In this document: positions 1 through 12,957 of the stretch, piece by piece
How the letters are laid out: each line of letters opens with the position of its first letter
How positions within the stretch are numbered: the first letter of the stretch is position 1
Origin: Epiperipatus broadwayi
Taxonomy: Eukaryota; Onychophora; Udeonychophora; Euonychophora; Peripatidae
DNA length: 64,000 nucleotides
NCBI GenBank assembly: GCA_028023455.1
Contig: JAQFVV010012476.1
Location: forward strand, 4,226,055-4,290,054
Reading direction: 5' to 3'
Notes under the pieces: model-generated
Databases searched by the model: none
What the model saw: only the letters and a program-made list of their open reading frames with translations
Told to the model about the DNA's origin: nothing
Made by a program: the position numbers and the translations under genes

Positions 1-143
1 GGTTAAAGAGTGTGAATTTTATAACACAATATTACCCGAGGTTTACCGAATACTCAAGTTTAGTGAATAATATTATAGAATAGGAAGAAGATAAGTGTTT
101 TTGTAAGTAGATAAGCATATGAGAGATCAATTAATAATTAGAA

Positions 144-249
144 GGGATTTGAACTTCGACTTTTAAGCTCCCTACAACTATCCACTCCATCTTATACAAC
201 CGATGGAATGGATAGATATAGTGAGCTTGAAAGTCTGAGTTCAAATCCC
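144..249. repeat. Imperfect inverted repeat of a tRNA-like T-arm sequence
   Basis: Two arms of about 47 bp (144-190 and 203-249) pair with roughly 80% identity around a 12-bp loop. The outer ends read GGGATTTGAAC and GTTCAAATCCC, a T-arm/B-box-like motif. The same motif occurs at one end of the family A repeats elsewhere in the window. It lies directly upstream of the truncated RTE element, so it may be a pre-existing repeat that the LINE landed beside. Confidence 0.6.
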
Positions 250-262
250 CTTTAGTTATATT

Positions 263-1975
263 ATGTTCAGTATAGAAAATAAAAGTCTTAAGAATGTAAA
301 GCAACATATTGTTATTGGTGGAAAATTTATATCTGCAATAAAAAAAAAAGAGGGAATTGTTACTAAAAAGAGAGATGACATCATAAAATTGGTAGAAGAT
401 TTTTATCAATAATTATATAGTAGTAAAGAACAAGTACCTCCTATATCTATTACATCTTCCAAATTGCCCAGAATTTTCAATGAAGAAATGAGATATGCAA
501 TTAAATGTATGAAGAAAGGAAAGGCTCCAGGTAATGATGGAATTATAATTGATATATTAAATGAAGCAGGTGAAGAAATAGAAAATTTTTTAGCAAAGTT
601 ATATACCAAATGTCTAAATGATAAAGATGTACCGAATGATTGGAAGAATGCAGTAATAATATTAATATTTAAAAAAGGTGATAAAGAAGATATTAGAAAT
701 TACAGACCTATCAGCCTTTTATCAGTTTTATGTAAAATTTTTACCAAGATAATTACAACTCGTCTACAGAGAATATTGGATTTCCACCAACCAAGAGAAC
801 AAGCTGGATTTACAAGTGGTTTTAGTACAGTAAATCATATCCAGGTGTTGAGAGAAGTTATAGAAAGGACGAATGAATATGAGTTGTCATTATGTTTTGG
901 ATTTGTAGATTAAGAAAAGGCATTTGATTTTATAAACATTTCGTCAGTGATTAAAGCATTGGATCATCAAGGTATAGATCCAGGATATTGTCATATTTTG
1001 AAGAATATTTATAAAAATGCAATAGCAACAATTAGATTACATAATTATACTGGGAAAGTCAACATTGAGAAAGGTGTAAGACAGGGTGACTCCATATCTC
1101 CAAAACTTTTTACAGCAGTGCTGCAAGAAGTATTTTGTGGATTAAAATGGGAAACTAAAGGAGTGAAAGTAAATGGAGATTATTTAAGTCATTTAGATTT
1201 CGCAGATGATGTAGTTGTTTTTGCAAATAATGCTTCAGAGCTGCAGGATATGTTGCAGGAATTATCAGATGAAAATAGGAAAGTAGGACTAAAGATAAAT
1301 GTTAAAAAGACTAAAGTAATGTTTAATCGATTTGCTCAAAATATGAAAATAAAGATTTATTATGATGAATTAGAAGAAGTTAACAGTTACAAATACCTTG
1401 GTCAGATTATTAATACAGATGGAAACATAATGGAAGAAATTAATCATAGAATTAAACTTGGTTGGAGTGCTTTTGGTAGAAATAACTTGATACTAAAAGG
1501 AAATATGCCTATGTGTTTGAAAAGGAAGGTTTTTAACAAATGTGTTTTACCAGTTTTTACTTATGGATCTGAAACTTGGACACTTAATAGAAGAGCAATG
1601 CAGAGACTTCAGACCACTCAAAGAAGTATGGAGAGATGCATGTTGGGAGTAACAAGAAGAGATCGAAAACGCAATGTATGGGTAAGAGAACAAACAGGTG
1701 TTACTGACCTCATTGAAAAAATTAAAAGATTGAAGTGGAGTTGGGCTGGACATATTGCTAGAAGAGATGATAATAGATGGACAATTGAAATTTTAAACTG
1801 GATTCCAAGAGATTGTAAAAGACCCAGAAAGAGACCACATGTGAGATGGATGGATGAAATTAGAAAGTGTGCAGGGGTGATGTGGAGAAGAGAAGCTAAA
1901 GATAGGAAAAGATGGATTAAACTTGGAGACCAACCTTCATCCTGCAGTGGATTGATAATGGTTGATGATGATAGA
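263..1975 (+). pseudogene. 5'-truncated RTE-clade LINE, reverse transcriptase remnant
   Basis: One reading frame runs from about 263 to 1993 and is broken only by TAA stops at 410-412 and 911-913. It keeps the RT fingers region (a KGKAPGNDGI block, then YRPISLL near 705-723), the palm motif GVRQGDSISP near 1073-1102 and the catalytic box FADD at 1199-1210. A thumb/connection region follows, with YLGQIINTDG, YGSETWTL and a basic C-terminus containing WAGHIARRD. These motifs and their order are typical of RTE/BovB-like LINEs in invertebrates. The apurinic-type endonuclease expected upstream is absent, so the copy is 5'-truncated. The 3' end is a short TGATGATGATAG-type tail, as in other RTE elements and in the copy at 41.5 kb. 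With two stops it cannot make active protein but looks relatively young. Confidence 0.9.
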
Positions 1976-2335
1976 CAATATACCTGTATTTAAATATTAG
2001 CTATTGGTAATGCAATTTATTTAAGTTGAAACTTTTCTGTTTTTACAAGAGCTAGCACTCATTGTGTTTCAGTCTTAAACTAAAGTATATTTTCATTCAA
2101 TCCATTTTTAATTTTCTTAAAATAATTTATCTTACCATGATTACATAAACTGTTTCTCCATTTTTCCTGGATTTACTGCAATTTCTTAACATTTTACTTA
2201 TTTTTTTGTTAATACTAGTTATTAGCAAACTGTTTGATAATAAAATACTAACAAACATTGAATTATTATTATGCAAAAGAGCTACCATTTTTGTTTTATT
2301 ATTAGCAGACCAATAATAAAAAAAGATTTCCATAT
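1976..2335. other. AT-rich DNA without recognised features
   Basis: Low-complexity AT-rich sequence between the LINE tail and the tandem array. I see no convincing ORF, RNA or repeat boundary. Confidence 0.5.
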
Positions 2336-2509
2336 TCAATACAATTTATGGACACTCATATAGTATCATCGTTATTATCAGGTCCTATATACTAAACAGA
2401 TTCCCTTTTGCAGTCTTTCAGTTTTTCGATATTCCTAAATTATTCACTGATATTCTTTTATTTAATATTATTTCTTTTATATTTTTTTGACCTGCAGAGT
2501 AGGTTTTTT

Positions 2510-2885
2510 CATTCCTGCCCTTATATATGTAATATATAAGGGGTTTGAACTCAGACATTTACACAACCCTCAACTATCATGCTATTTCATACCACTGATA
2601 CACTTGGTCACACACATGTTGAAAAGATAAATAATCACCAATAAATGTATTTTGTGCTAAAGAAGCACTTATCATTTGGTCCAGATTATCATCTCCACAC
2701 ATATATACAATCAAATATCAGCTTATATTAAGATAGCAATTCTTCATACATTAATGAACAAGCTTCAAACTACTCCACACCACAACTTTTCAGTTGTCCA
2801 TTTTCTTGAAAATCTGATGATGAAATGTTCAAAGCCACCTTAGTTCCAACCTTCTCATCATACCCACGTTGACCATGAGTCACTC
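2510..2885 (+). mobile_element. Family A repeat inserted in the 173-bp array
   Basis: It starts near GTAATATATAAGGGGTTTGA and continues through the conserved GTTGAAAAGATAAATAATCA block, a middle region and a tail mentioning CCCACGTTGACC. It is shared with about ten other places in this window. The inverted end seen at 34.8 and 48.2 kb is absent here. Monomer sequence resumes on both sides, so this is an insertion into the array. Confidence 0.7.
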
Positions 2886-3115
2886 TGACCCTTATTAAGT
2901 AACTACTATAATCTTTTTCAAAAATTAAATTTATAACTGTTTATAGACACTCATATAATATCATCATTATTATCAAGTCCTATATACCAATCAGATTGTC
3001 TTTCCCAGCCTTTCATTTTTTGAGTATACTCTTAAATTATCCATAGATATTTTTTTAATATCATTAAGCAAATGCTATGGTTCTTTTCAAAAATAAAATT
3101 CATAAAAGTTTATAG

Positions 3116-3221
3116 ACACTCCTCCTCTTCTTCTTCATCTTTTTTCTTTTTTTTCTCCTTCAATTTCTTCTTCTTTTTTTCTTGTTGTTGTTGTTGTTGT
3201 TGTTATTATTATTATTATTAT

Positions 3222-3228
<7 letters not shown>
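3116..3228 (+). repeat. Pyrimidine tract passing into (TTG)n and (TTA)n
   Basis: A CTT/CTC-rich run of about 70 bp is followed by seven TTG and then about nine TTA units. This directly abuts the left end of a family E palindrome. Confidence 0.85.
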
Positions 3229-3672
<444 letters not shown>

Positions 3673-3675
3673 TCA

Positions 3676-4015
3676 GATAAATCATTTTTTCTAGCCCTTC
3701 TTTTTTTGAATGTACACCTAATTTATATACACATTGCTTTCTTCAATAATGTTAAGCAACTGCTATGGTTTTTTTCAAAAATAAAATTCATATCAGTTTA
3801 TGTTCATTAATATCAGGTTGTATACTCAATCACATCACTTTTTCTGATGATAAATCATTTTTTCTAGCCCTTCTTTTTTTGAATGTACACCTAATTTATA
3901 TACACATTGCTTTCTTCAATAATGTTAAGCAACTGCTATGGTTTTTTTCAAAAATAAAATTCATATCAGTTTATGTTCATTAATATCAGGTTGTATACTC
4001 AATCACATCACTTTT
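3676..4015 (+). repeat. Near-identical tandem duplication of 173 bp
   Basis: The segment from GATAAATCATTTTTTCTAGC at 3676 recurs at 3849, a period of 173 bp. I see essentially no differences until the end near 4010. This is far more alike than the other monomers of the surrounding array, so the duplication is recent or an assembly effect. Confidence 0.9.
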
Positions 4016-4199
4016 CCTAAATCTTTCAATTTTTGGGCATGCTCCTAATTTATCTATAGATATCCTTTTTCAAAAACAAAATTCATAAGTCATCTACCTC
4101 AAAGTAAACAACTGATTTTATTTTTGTTGATTTTTTTTTAATGAGTATTATTTTCATTATTTTTAACAATTGTACATTAAAGTCAATAACTGAAATACA

Positions 4200-4360
4200 G
4201 ACTTGTTATATATCTGTATCAATGTATGTAATATATAGGGTATATGAGCACAGACTTTCACATGACTCACCACGCTATCTAGTGATACACTTGAACACAT
4301 ATATGTTGAAAAGATAAATAATCACCAATATACATATTTCATGCTAAACCAGCAATCATC
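4200..4360 (+). mobile_element. Family A repeat, partial
   Basis: It matches the ATATATAGGGTATATGAGCA start and the GTTGAAAAGATAAATAATCA block of family A. It stops after AACCAGCAATCATCAGTT, so only the first 160 bp or so is present. It is most like the copies at 14.7 and 59.9 kb, which share the GGGTATAT variant and may form a subfamily. Confidence 0.75.
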
Positions 4361-4399
4361 AGTTAAAGTCAATAAGATATTACATGACTACAGCTTACA

Positions 4400-5985
4400 T
4401 AATTCAGTATTAATGTGAGTAAAGTAACTTAGATTGAAAATGTGAAATACGGTTTCCAATTTAGGTTGCTATCTTGATGAGTAAAACAAAGAATTAAAAA
4501 ATGACTTCTTGAGGGAAATTGCATAATACCCAAAATTCCAGGTTTAGTTTTCCCAGATCATGAACTCCTCATTGATAAAATGCATAATCTGAGAATTCTG
4601 GACATGGTACAGTACTGGATTATGAATTTATTATTTTGCTGCCATATGGCATCCATTGATTTGTAATCTTACACTATGTGGCGTAATTGTGATAAGAATA
4701 AAGAATTTGCAATTGAATTAATTCTACATTGTCAATCCTATTTTTCCATCTCTATTTTCCAACATATTTCAAGCATTTTCAAACTATTTAATAATAATTA
4801 AATTCTCTGCTTTATGTTCTTATTCAAAATCTTTCCCTACTTACAAAAAAGGCTAATGGTTTTATTGCTTGGTAGTTCATGAGAAGTTTGAGCATCGAAC
4901 TGTGATTGCCAGAATCAATCCAGAAACCTCCTGATCCCATGTTCTACAAAATGTGCCAAACCACACAGGGCAACTACTTATAAATAAACATGGTCAGTGC
5001 AATTTCAAAAGAAAGAAAAAAAAGAAACAATAGCAAGACTAGGGTAGCTTGTCCTTTTCATGCCATCTGGTGGAAACTTGAGTAATCAATGATTATCAGG
5101 TATGTGTCAAACCTTAGCTACAGCATCTAAATCTTCATCATTAATTCTGGGTCTGGATTTTATTATTATCAATTTGGTTTGGGATTCAAATTTGGAAGGA
5201 GTTCCAAGTCTCTTACCAAAAGATAAAAGTTAAAAAGTGTTCTGAGAATTTAAATACTAAGAATAAAATTTTTATATATCTAGTAATTAATGACAACTCA
5301 AGCATATGCTGGGGGGCACTGGAGTGAAGATTTGCTTTCACCTTATTGTATTGTTTAAGCTGAGGGATTTGATGGTTTATTGCTATTATAAAATAATAAT
5401 AATACATTTGAGTTTGCTGTAATAATACAAATCAAGCATGGACCATGTTTGTTTTATTATTTAGTTTACTTAATATTTTTGCATCACTATATTTCTTAAC
5501 CTGTTCTGCATAAAACTGTTTTTTCTAAAAGATTTTAACTTACAACAATGGACCTCTGTAGCATCACATCCAGAATGTCATGACTAGGTTTCTATGAAGC
5601 ATCCTGTTTCTAATATCAAATTCTGTTTTTAGATCTAATTTTAATAAATTACAAAATAATATCATATCTTTAAAAACTTGCATAATCAACCATTTCAGGC
5701 TTCACTGTAATTTACTTATCACTGCTTCATTGATCTTTTATCAACTTTCCAAATAATTTTACTCCATAATTTCTGTCCACAGTTTTTTTTCTAATTATTT
5801 TAATCATTGTTTGACACACTTGTATTAGTCATTCAGTAATTATTAATTTTACGGAAATATTATGTTTTTCAGAATTGATGGTGCCTAAAAAAGATTTTAG
5901 TGAAGTCTTACATAAAACATGATTCATGTTTCAATCATAAAATTAATAAAAACAAAATTAAAGAATATTACCTGAAAAAGAGTGG
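4400..5985. other. AT-rich DNA, mostly featureless
   Basis: No coding frame or RNA is recognisable. A slightly GC-richer patch at 4850-5110 may contain an old repeat fragment. The stretch 5045-5105, with TGCCATCTGGTGGAAAC and GAGTAATCAATGATT, resembles part of family D. The rest shows nothing I can name. Confidence 0.4.
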
Positions 5986-5989
5986 AGGA

Positions 5990-6165
5990 CATTGTGTAGT
6001 CTCTTAGCATGTGTTGTCTATTTATTTGTTATTATTAACAGTTATTAGTACATGAAAAGTTTAAATAAATTTTAAATTTTTAGACATTCAACATTTAATG
6101 ATAGATGATGGAAATAGGGCAACATATTATGACATTTCAAATATCATCACAAATCTTCAAAATAA
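5990..6165 (+). mobile_element. Family B SINE, 3' half
   Basis: It carries the downstream block of family B: an AACAGTTATTAGT-like segment, TTTTTAGACATTCAACATTT, then GATGATGGAAATAG and ATATCATCACAAATCTTCA. The tRNA-like head is missing, consistent with 5' truncation of a retrotransposed copy. Confidence 0.65.
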
Positions 6166-6391
6166 ATCCAAACTATGACTGGCTGAGCCAAAATGTTCAG
6201 CTGTTTTCGTTAACTACCTTAGATTTCAAACATTAAAAGTATGGTGTAAGCTAAACAGACTCAAAAGTTACATGGGTGTTTTTGACCATCCATAGCTGCC
6301 ATTAGATCAAATTTTTAACTCTTTCTGTGAATTTAAAAAAAAAAAAAACGTTTTCCTCTTTTTTTTGATTCTGTTGTAAAATTATATAAAT

Positions 6392-6625
6392 GTTTTGAAC
6401 TTTTACACAGAAAAGATAAATTTTATATAAATTTATTTTATTTAGAGCTTAGCTTGATTTTGATTAACAATTTTGTCCTATTTATAGCAATTGCACATAG
6501 TAGTGGTATAGATTTCTAATTGCAAATGATATAAATAGGATGAAATTGTTAGTCAAAAGCATGCTAAGCTATAAATAAAATACATTTATATAAAGTTTAT
6601 TTTTTCTGTGTCAACATTCAAAATT
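6392..6625. repeat. Large hairpin-forming inverted repeat (arms about 105 bp)
   Basis: The left arm (6392-6494) and right arm (about 6520-6625) are imperfect reverse complements. Landmarks are AGAGCTTAGCTTGATTTTGA against TCAAAAGCATGCTAAGCT, and TTTGTCCTATTTATA against TATAAATAGGATGAAA. Identity is roughly 80-85% with a loop of about 25 bp. It has no coding capacity. It is probably an old fold-back or MITE-type element; I see no second copy in the window. Confidence 0.75.
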
Positions 6626-6629
6626 CTTT

Positions 6630-7950
6630 ATTTTAATAAATGAATTATACTTCTTCATTACATTTCTTCAAGTTTAAAATTATTTCTTAAAAATATAAAT
6701 TTGAAAATAAAAATCATTCTTAAAAATAATATTTTAACTTTGCAAATATAAAAAAAAATAATGCCTTCTGTTATTTTAGGATTGGTGATAAAAATGTATT
6801 TGATATGAAATATAATTTATTTGAACTTTATTTCTAACATTCAAATTAATTTTGGTAAGAATGCATAAAACTATAAAATTGTGTTTTAAAATTTAAAATT
6901 TAATTCAGAATTATATTTTAAAATGAGCAAAAATAACAGTTTGGATGGGGTTATAGAGATGATCCTTTTGTTTCTAATCAATCATAACATTCTGCTGTAT
7001 ATTATTGTTTTTTTCTTGATTTATATTCCTAAAAAAATATTCTCAAATACAATATGAATCTAATCATTATGTTTTTTATTCAAAAATATTAATATTTCAC
7101 AAATATTTTGCAAAAATAAGCATAAACTTTGTAAATCAAAGGACTTTTATTTTAAAAGACTTAAATAAAAAATGAACTCCTCTCATAAATGCTCTTGAGT
7201 CTGAGAACAAAGAAATTATAAACCTCAGAAGCTTCATATTAGATTCTCTTTATTATACTGTGACATAGATTTTGTAAATAAAATTAATAATTCAAAATAT
7301 AATTTCATTGCAGTTTTTATCATTAAATGAATGCAAAATCAACAAACTAATTCTATAAATGGTTACAAGAGAGTGAATTTAACCCAAACAACTGATGCAC
7401 CTCTACAAGGCACCAAAGAAATACTGTATCAGGAAAGCAATTGCAGCAAAGAATAATTAAACTTTAATCTTTTATTATACACTTATATTATTTAAAATAA
7501 TACTAAATATTATTTATTCATATTAATATATTTTATATAAAAAATTACTTACTAGTTCAACAGTTGTGTGGTACATGAATTGTAAGACATTGACCATACT
7601 TGAGTTAGAATTTGATGATCTTATAAACATTTTTATTTAGCTTGCAAATACCGAAATGGTATTATTTAGCCATCATACCATTTCACCTACTATGTTGCAT
7701 AGTATTAACTTTTTTCCTAATTTAAACCTGTCCCAGTCCATGTATATAAGCTTCTATTAATTTATTTAATATGTAATAGCATATATTTATGTGTATGTGC
7801 ATGTATTTGTATATGTGCGCACATCTAATAGTCATATTAATGTCCATATGTGTAGAATGCATACATAGTTATAAATTTAAAATTAATAAAATTGTATAAA
7901 TTAAATTAAGATGTATGAACATTGTTATGTGTGTAATCACCCATATATAT
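6630..7950. other. AT-rich DNA without recognised features
   Basis: Extremely AT-rich sequence with many short A and T runs. No gene, tRNA-like or clear repeat structure is visible. Confidence 0.5.
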
Positions 7951-7951
7951 T

Positions 7952-10160
7952 GTAACGAGCACAGACGTTCGTTACATTGTTTTTTTATTTATTTATTTAT
8001 TAAACATGAAAGTAAATTAAAAAGTTCGCTTTTAAAAATTTTCTTTAAGAATTAAAAATTGAAATTAAATATCATCTTAAACTCTTATATATTAAATCGC
8101 ACAGATAATGAAAAATTATTAAAATAAAACTTTATTAAAGAAAAAGTATTTTAAAACTAAATTTTAAAAAATTTGGAAATAAATTATATCTTTAAATTTA
8201 TCTTTAAATATATCTTTGATTTGGAAAACAGGTTAATTAATCAGAAATGGAAATGATAAATTTAATTAGTCAAATGTAAACCAGCCTTGGGCATTTAAAT
8301 GTAAAAACATCGGTCAGATAGGAAAACAATAGAAACAAATAGCCAATGAAAGAAATCCATCGGGAAATTGGACCTCAGCGAAAGGATCATCACATCGATG
8401 ACATAATGCCAAGTCAATCCTTCGAATACGTATAAAAGGAAAATTTGGAAATTATTAGTGAGTGAGTTATTATGACTATTACGATGTGACAGATAGATGT
8501 TAGTGTGGAGGTGCGGGAGAAGAGATTGAAGGACGCATGTTCAATCCCTTCAGTTGTTATAAAATGGAAAAATGAAACATCGCTTTTCTTATATTCAGAG
8601 GACCACAGGATCATCGGGAAATTTAACGCTGGATTTCAAACGGCAAGCAATTGTAAAAGATGAACATTTCTAAAACCGTAAGAACTTTCTAAGATATAAT
8701 GAACAATATTAATTTGAAAACACTAAGAACTTTAAATTTTAAACTTTCCTAGTATTTAATAGTTACAAATAGAATCCTATCTGACCAAACTAAATTCTTT
8801 ATTAATAGTGTTATTTGATGTATTTTTTTTCTTATTTATGTAAAATCATTTCCATTTATTTATTTTTTATTCTTTAAGTTTTTATCATGATTTTTTTTGT
8901 TTTTCGTTAAATTAATTATATAAATGTTAAACTTAAGTCGGGCGTGAATGGCTGTATAGATTTGTAAAGTTATATTAGGGGAGGGTAATCTTAGGTTATT
9001 TGTGTCGTTGTTAGATTGGGTCAATGGATTGGATATATTGATGTAGTTAGTAGATGTAGTCAGAGATTCGCTACTGGCAGAATCGCTTCATACGCCGCAC
9101 TCCCGTTTTGCCTATGGAAGGAATTATAAGACACAGAGCGCAGTTCCTTTCTATGGAGTTTTTTTTTATTGTTCTTCTCGTTAGATAGAAGTAATATTCC
9201 TGTCTAATGAGAGTCAATATCTTCTCTTAACCTTTTTGGTGCTGCCGTATTCCGTATTACATTGAATACATCAATGTATCAGATGGATTGATGCCAGTTT
9301 GACTGCGAATTTTAGCCTAAGGTTAAATAGGGACAGACTATTTTATTTTCAAATGCAAATCTATGTGGTTTATTCATACTTGACCCTAAATAAGAATGCA
9401 TTAAATTTAAGTTGTTTATAGACGCTTGCATGGATTGGTTATCGGTTAAGTATGTTTTGGGTTTTCATATTTGATCAAAATATATAGACATTCGATAAAG
9501 AATGATACCTCACAGTGAGTATCTAAAATGTATTTATTCGGATGTCTTTTAAGTTATTGGTGACAATGCAAGTATCTTATGGTGAATACTATTGGGTTAC
9601 GTATAAATTTCCCTCCGCAATTGTCAGTAATCAATAATTTTGTATTTTGATCGTTTATGTTTACTTTGAAATGTTTTTGACCGTGAAATCTATGTAACCG
9701 ATCTATATTCAACATTATAAACAAGCTTGCATAAATTTATCTGTGCGAACTTAATTAAAATGTAAAATTAGAATATAATAGTAATTAAATGTAAATTAAA
9801 GTCAAAAATCAAAGTTAAAAATAATGTTAAATGTTAAAATGTAAAACTAATACTAAAATAATTTTAAATCTTATATATATGTGCATAAATAAATGTTTGT
9901 ATGCTAATTACTGGCAGTGGCTTATTTTATTTATTTTTTAATGTTGAAATCTAATTAGATAAGATATGATATTATTAAATCTCTGCTACTCCCTGAGCTA
10001 GTGACATGGGCTAACGACCGGAACCAAAATATTTAAAAAAAAAAATATTTTTTTTTTGACTTACGTATCTGCCTACTTGATAAATTTTTCTAGGTTCAAA
10101 TGCCTAGATGGTGCCCCGTAGTGCAGATTACGTTAAGTCGCTTTCTCCGGATCGTTACTA
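7952..10160 (+). repeat. Family F, copy 1: about 2.2-kb non-coding repeat, possibly a long LTR
   Basis: It begins TGTAACGAGCACAGACG and ends near GGATCGTTAC, so the tips are short inverted repeats (GTAACGA and TCGTTAC). Most of it aligns, on the opposite strand, with 48965-50870 and 51540-53430. Shared landmarks include CAATAATTTTGTATT, CAATGGATTGGATATAT and TTAAACTTAAGTCG. No ORF runs through it. A TATAAAAGG box near its beginning is kept in the other copies. The TG start, GTTAC-type tip and internal TATA box would suit a solo LTR, but no primer-binding site or coding neighbour was found. A large non-autonomous DNA element is the alternative. Confidence 0.65.
8431..8439 (+). promoter_or_regulatory. 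TATA-like box inside family F
   Basis: TATAAAAGG occurs here. The aligned positions are TATAAAAGG in copy 2 (50465-50473, minus strand) and TATAAAAA in copy 3. Conservation through otherwise diverged sequence suggests a former element promoter, about 480 bp inside the element. Confidence 0.4.
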
Positions 10161-10720
10161 TATATATATATATGTGTAAAAGAAATCATAATGCACTAGA
10201 TTTAAAAGAATTACCACTTTTTTAAATTAATATAAATTTAAATTATTATTCTCAGTTAAAAACTCTTTATTTAAATGCATTTGTATATAAATTTCAATTC
10301 CTGTGGTTGTTCCACACATATATATAAGAAAATGTTTACGAACTTAAACTTTTTTAAAAAAAGTTATCTGTTTTCATAAAAAAGTTGTAATTTCTTACAA
10401 AACAATCTGAAAGCCATTAATCAAATTTGGGATCAAAATTTTAATATATTTTAAAAATAAAACTAAGAACAAAGAGTGATCTGGTTAACCATTATTGTTT
10501 TAGCCAAGACAATGACCAAAGGTTTCATTTTTATGTTTTTTTAAAAATTATTGATGAAAACTTTGTGGAATGTTGTAAACAGAGCACTTTGGGTTATTGA
10601 TTTCTCATGTATAAATAACCTTAAATTTTGCTTGGGGGGGGTCACTTTGTTCACTTTTTATAATATTTGATGTGTAATTGCTGCCAGTCATCTATGACTG
10701 ACAGGAAAATTGAGTTTGGT
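10160..10720. other. AT-rich DNA with short (TA)n
   Basis: A (TA) run of about 16 bp at 10160-10176, directly after the end of family F, is followed by featureless AT-rich DNA with a G7 run near 10635. Confidence 0.5.
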
Positions 10721-10722
10721 GA

Positions 10723-10887
10723 CTAAGGCCCTACCATTTGCTAGCTCTCCTTTCGAAAAATCAGTCTATAGAGATGGAAGAAGAGGTGAGCCCAGTCAAC
10801 TCACTAAGAAGATATCAGGAACAAGATCATCCTGCCAAGAATGATGTGATTACCTACCTAGAAGCCTCAACAAAGAAGACACAGTAA
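10723..10887 (+). other. Short GC-richer open frame, unidentified
   Basis: A frame is open from 10723 to a TAA at 10885-10887. An internal ATG at 10774 gives 37 residues beginning MEEEVSPVNSL and ending ASTKKTQ. The stretch is less AT-rich than its surroundings and uses varied codons, unlike most chance ORFs here. It has no domain I recognise and no clear splice context. It could be a decayed transposon or host gene fragment, or chance. Confidence 0.2.
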
Positions 10888-11337
10888 CATTTTTTCCTGC
10901 AGAGCTATTTAAATATAACTCTAATAAATTATCTAAAGGTTAAGCTAGTTTCTAATTTGTAATGTGCACAAACTTCTAAACTATAATGTTCTAATAAAGA
11001 AAACTGTTTTAATCTGTAAAATATCATTTAATTTATAAAATAATACCTGTAAACTTGCCTATTTATTAAATTAAAATCTAAAGCTTTAAATGCTTGTTTA
11101 TAATAACTTATTCAGTTATTATTCTGTTAATGCTAATCTGTGGTCATAACTTCCTTATTTGTTTTATATATATTTATTTGATAACTTATGCTATGCTCAG
11201 GTCAGAATGAAGATTGATTCTATGAATAAAGTTAGGAGAAGGAGATGATTCTCTGCTCTCTTATAATTCAGTAGTTCACTCTTTAGTGCACACACATAAA
11301 TCTCTGCTCTGAAAACATAAATACATTTGCCAAGCTG

Positions 11338-11663
<326 letters not shown>

Positions 11664-11664
11664 A

Positions 11665-12955
11665 GAATTAGGTGGGCATGTTAATAAAGTACTTAATTAA
11701 TAAATGCAAGAATGAGTTATAAAGCATATTATACGTATTGCTTAAGTCCCAGATATGCTTTAATCCTCTTCTGTTTTATATTGTAAATTATGCAGATTTG
11801 TTAATAAATTGGATTATTTTTAAAATATCATTTTTAGTGAGTTTTAAGAATGCTATTTATGAATTGATGTATGGTAGTTTTGTGGAACAAAACTAGAGAA
11901 ATTTTGTGTACCTTAAGTTATTAATTATTATTATATTTAGTGCGATATTTTTAGGAAGCACATACATACATTTACACCTTACTGTGTGTTTCTTATATGA
12001 ATGGGCTTCTGGTTTTAATGGCCACCCCATCTACTTAGTTCAGACAGTTCATCTTTAGAAATAGAACACAGGGGTCCAGATTGTTTTTATAGGCTGCTCC
12101 AATCCCTGAACTATATGTTCAATTTATTCATGGCAAGTTGTAAGATCCATGGGAAATACTTGGTTTGAATCCCGTGAGTATCTACACATCCTGGAGACAC
12201 ACACATCTCTTAGTAATATATACAATGCCATAGTATATGAAGTCATACTACAAAGCCCACCATAATATAATATTTCAACTTTGATCTGAATATGTAATCT
12301 GAATTTGTATGTATATAATCTGCATATAGAGCCTATTGCATCTCATTAAATGTTAATAGATGACCTTTTATTCAATGTTATGGTGATAAATCATCATTCT
12401 TGCCCAGACTTAACCATCACAAACCTAATAGGAAGGGCATAGTAAAATTAAAATGTGATTAGATAATAGATTATTACAATTTTATTAAACTCTTTAAACT
12501 ATGGTGCATTAGATGTGATTCTATTCTTAAACTTGCTCAACAAGGTTACCCCTACATGTGTCATTCAATGCACATTTTGTTGATTTAATTTATATTTAAT
12601 AATTAAAATATATTAAATTATAACCACTGTGTTGCATATCATTCATAATCTATCCCAAATAATTTAGTTAGTATTTCCTCAAGTCTCTTACTCCATCCTT
12701 TGCTACTGCTGGCATGTGAACTAAGAAACTCCAAGTGTAGCCTCAGATATGTCATTCATAGGATTGTAAGTCATGGAGTGCTGGTGGAGGAGCTGAGGTG
12801 TGAGCTGATTCGAGGTCTCGACTCCTTATCTAGATCAGCCTTGGTATAATTAACCAGTATTTTGGAATTTGTTGCATGAATGTACAAATATGTCTGTTAC
12901 AATACATTAAACTTGTTTTTTTATTTGGGTCAAATCTTATAACTAATTTTTAGGA
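11665..12955. other. AT-rich DNA without recognised genes
   Basis: A somewhat GC-richer patch lies at 12000-12200. It contains GGTTTGAATCCC, a B-box-like motif, at about 12161, but I could not find a matching A box. Another patch at 12700-12840 shows no coding or repeat identity. The rest is featureless. Confidence 0.4.
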
Positions 12956-12957
12956 TA

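Noticed and set aside
3676-4015. CRISPR-like or satellite array with regular spacers
   Set aside because: Only two perfect copies in direct contact, no spacer structure, and a eukaryotic context.
12150-12180. B-box-like GGTTTGAATCCC as a SINE or tRNA
   Set aside because: No A box at a suitable distance and no match to families B or C.
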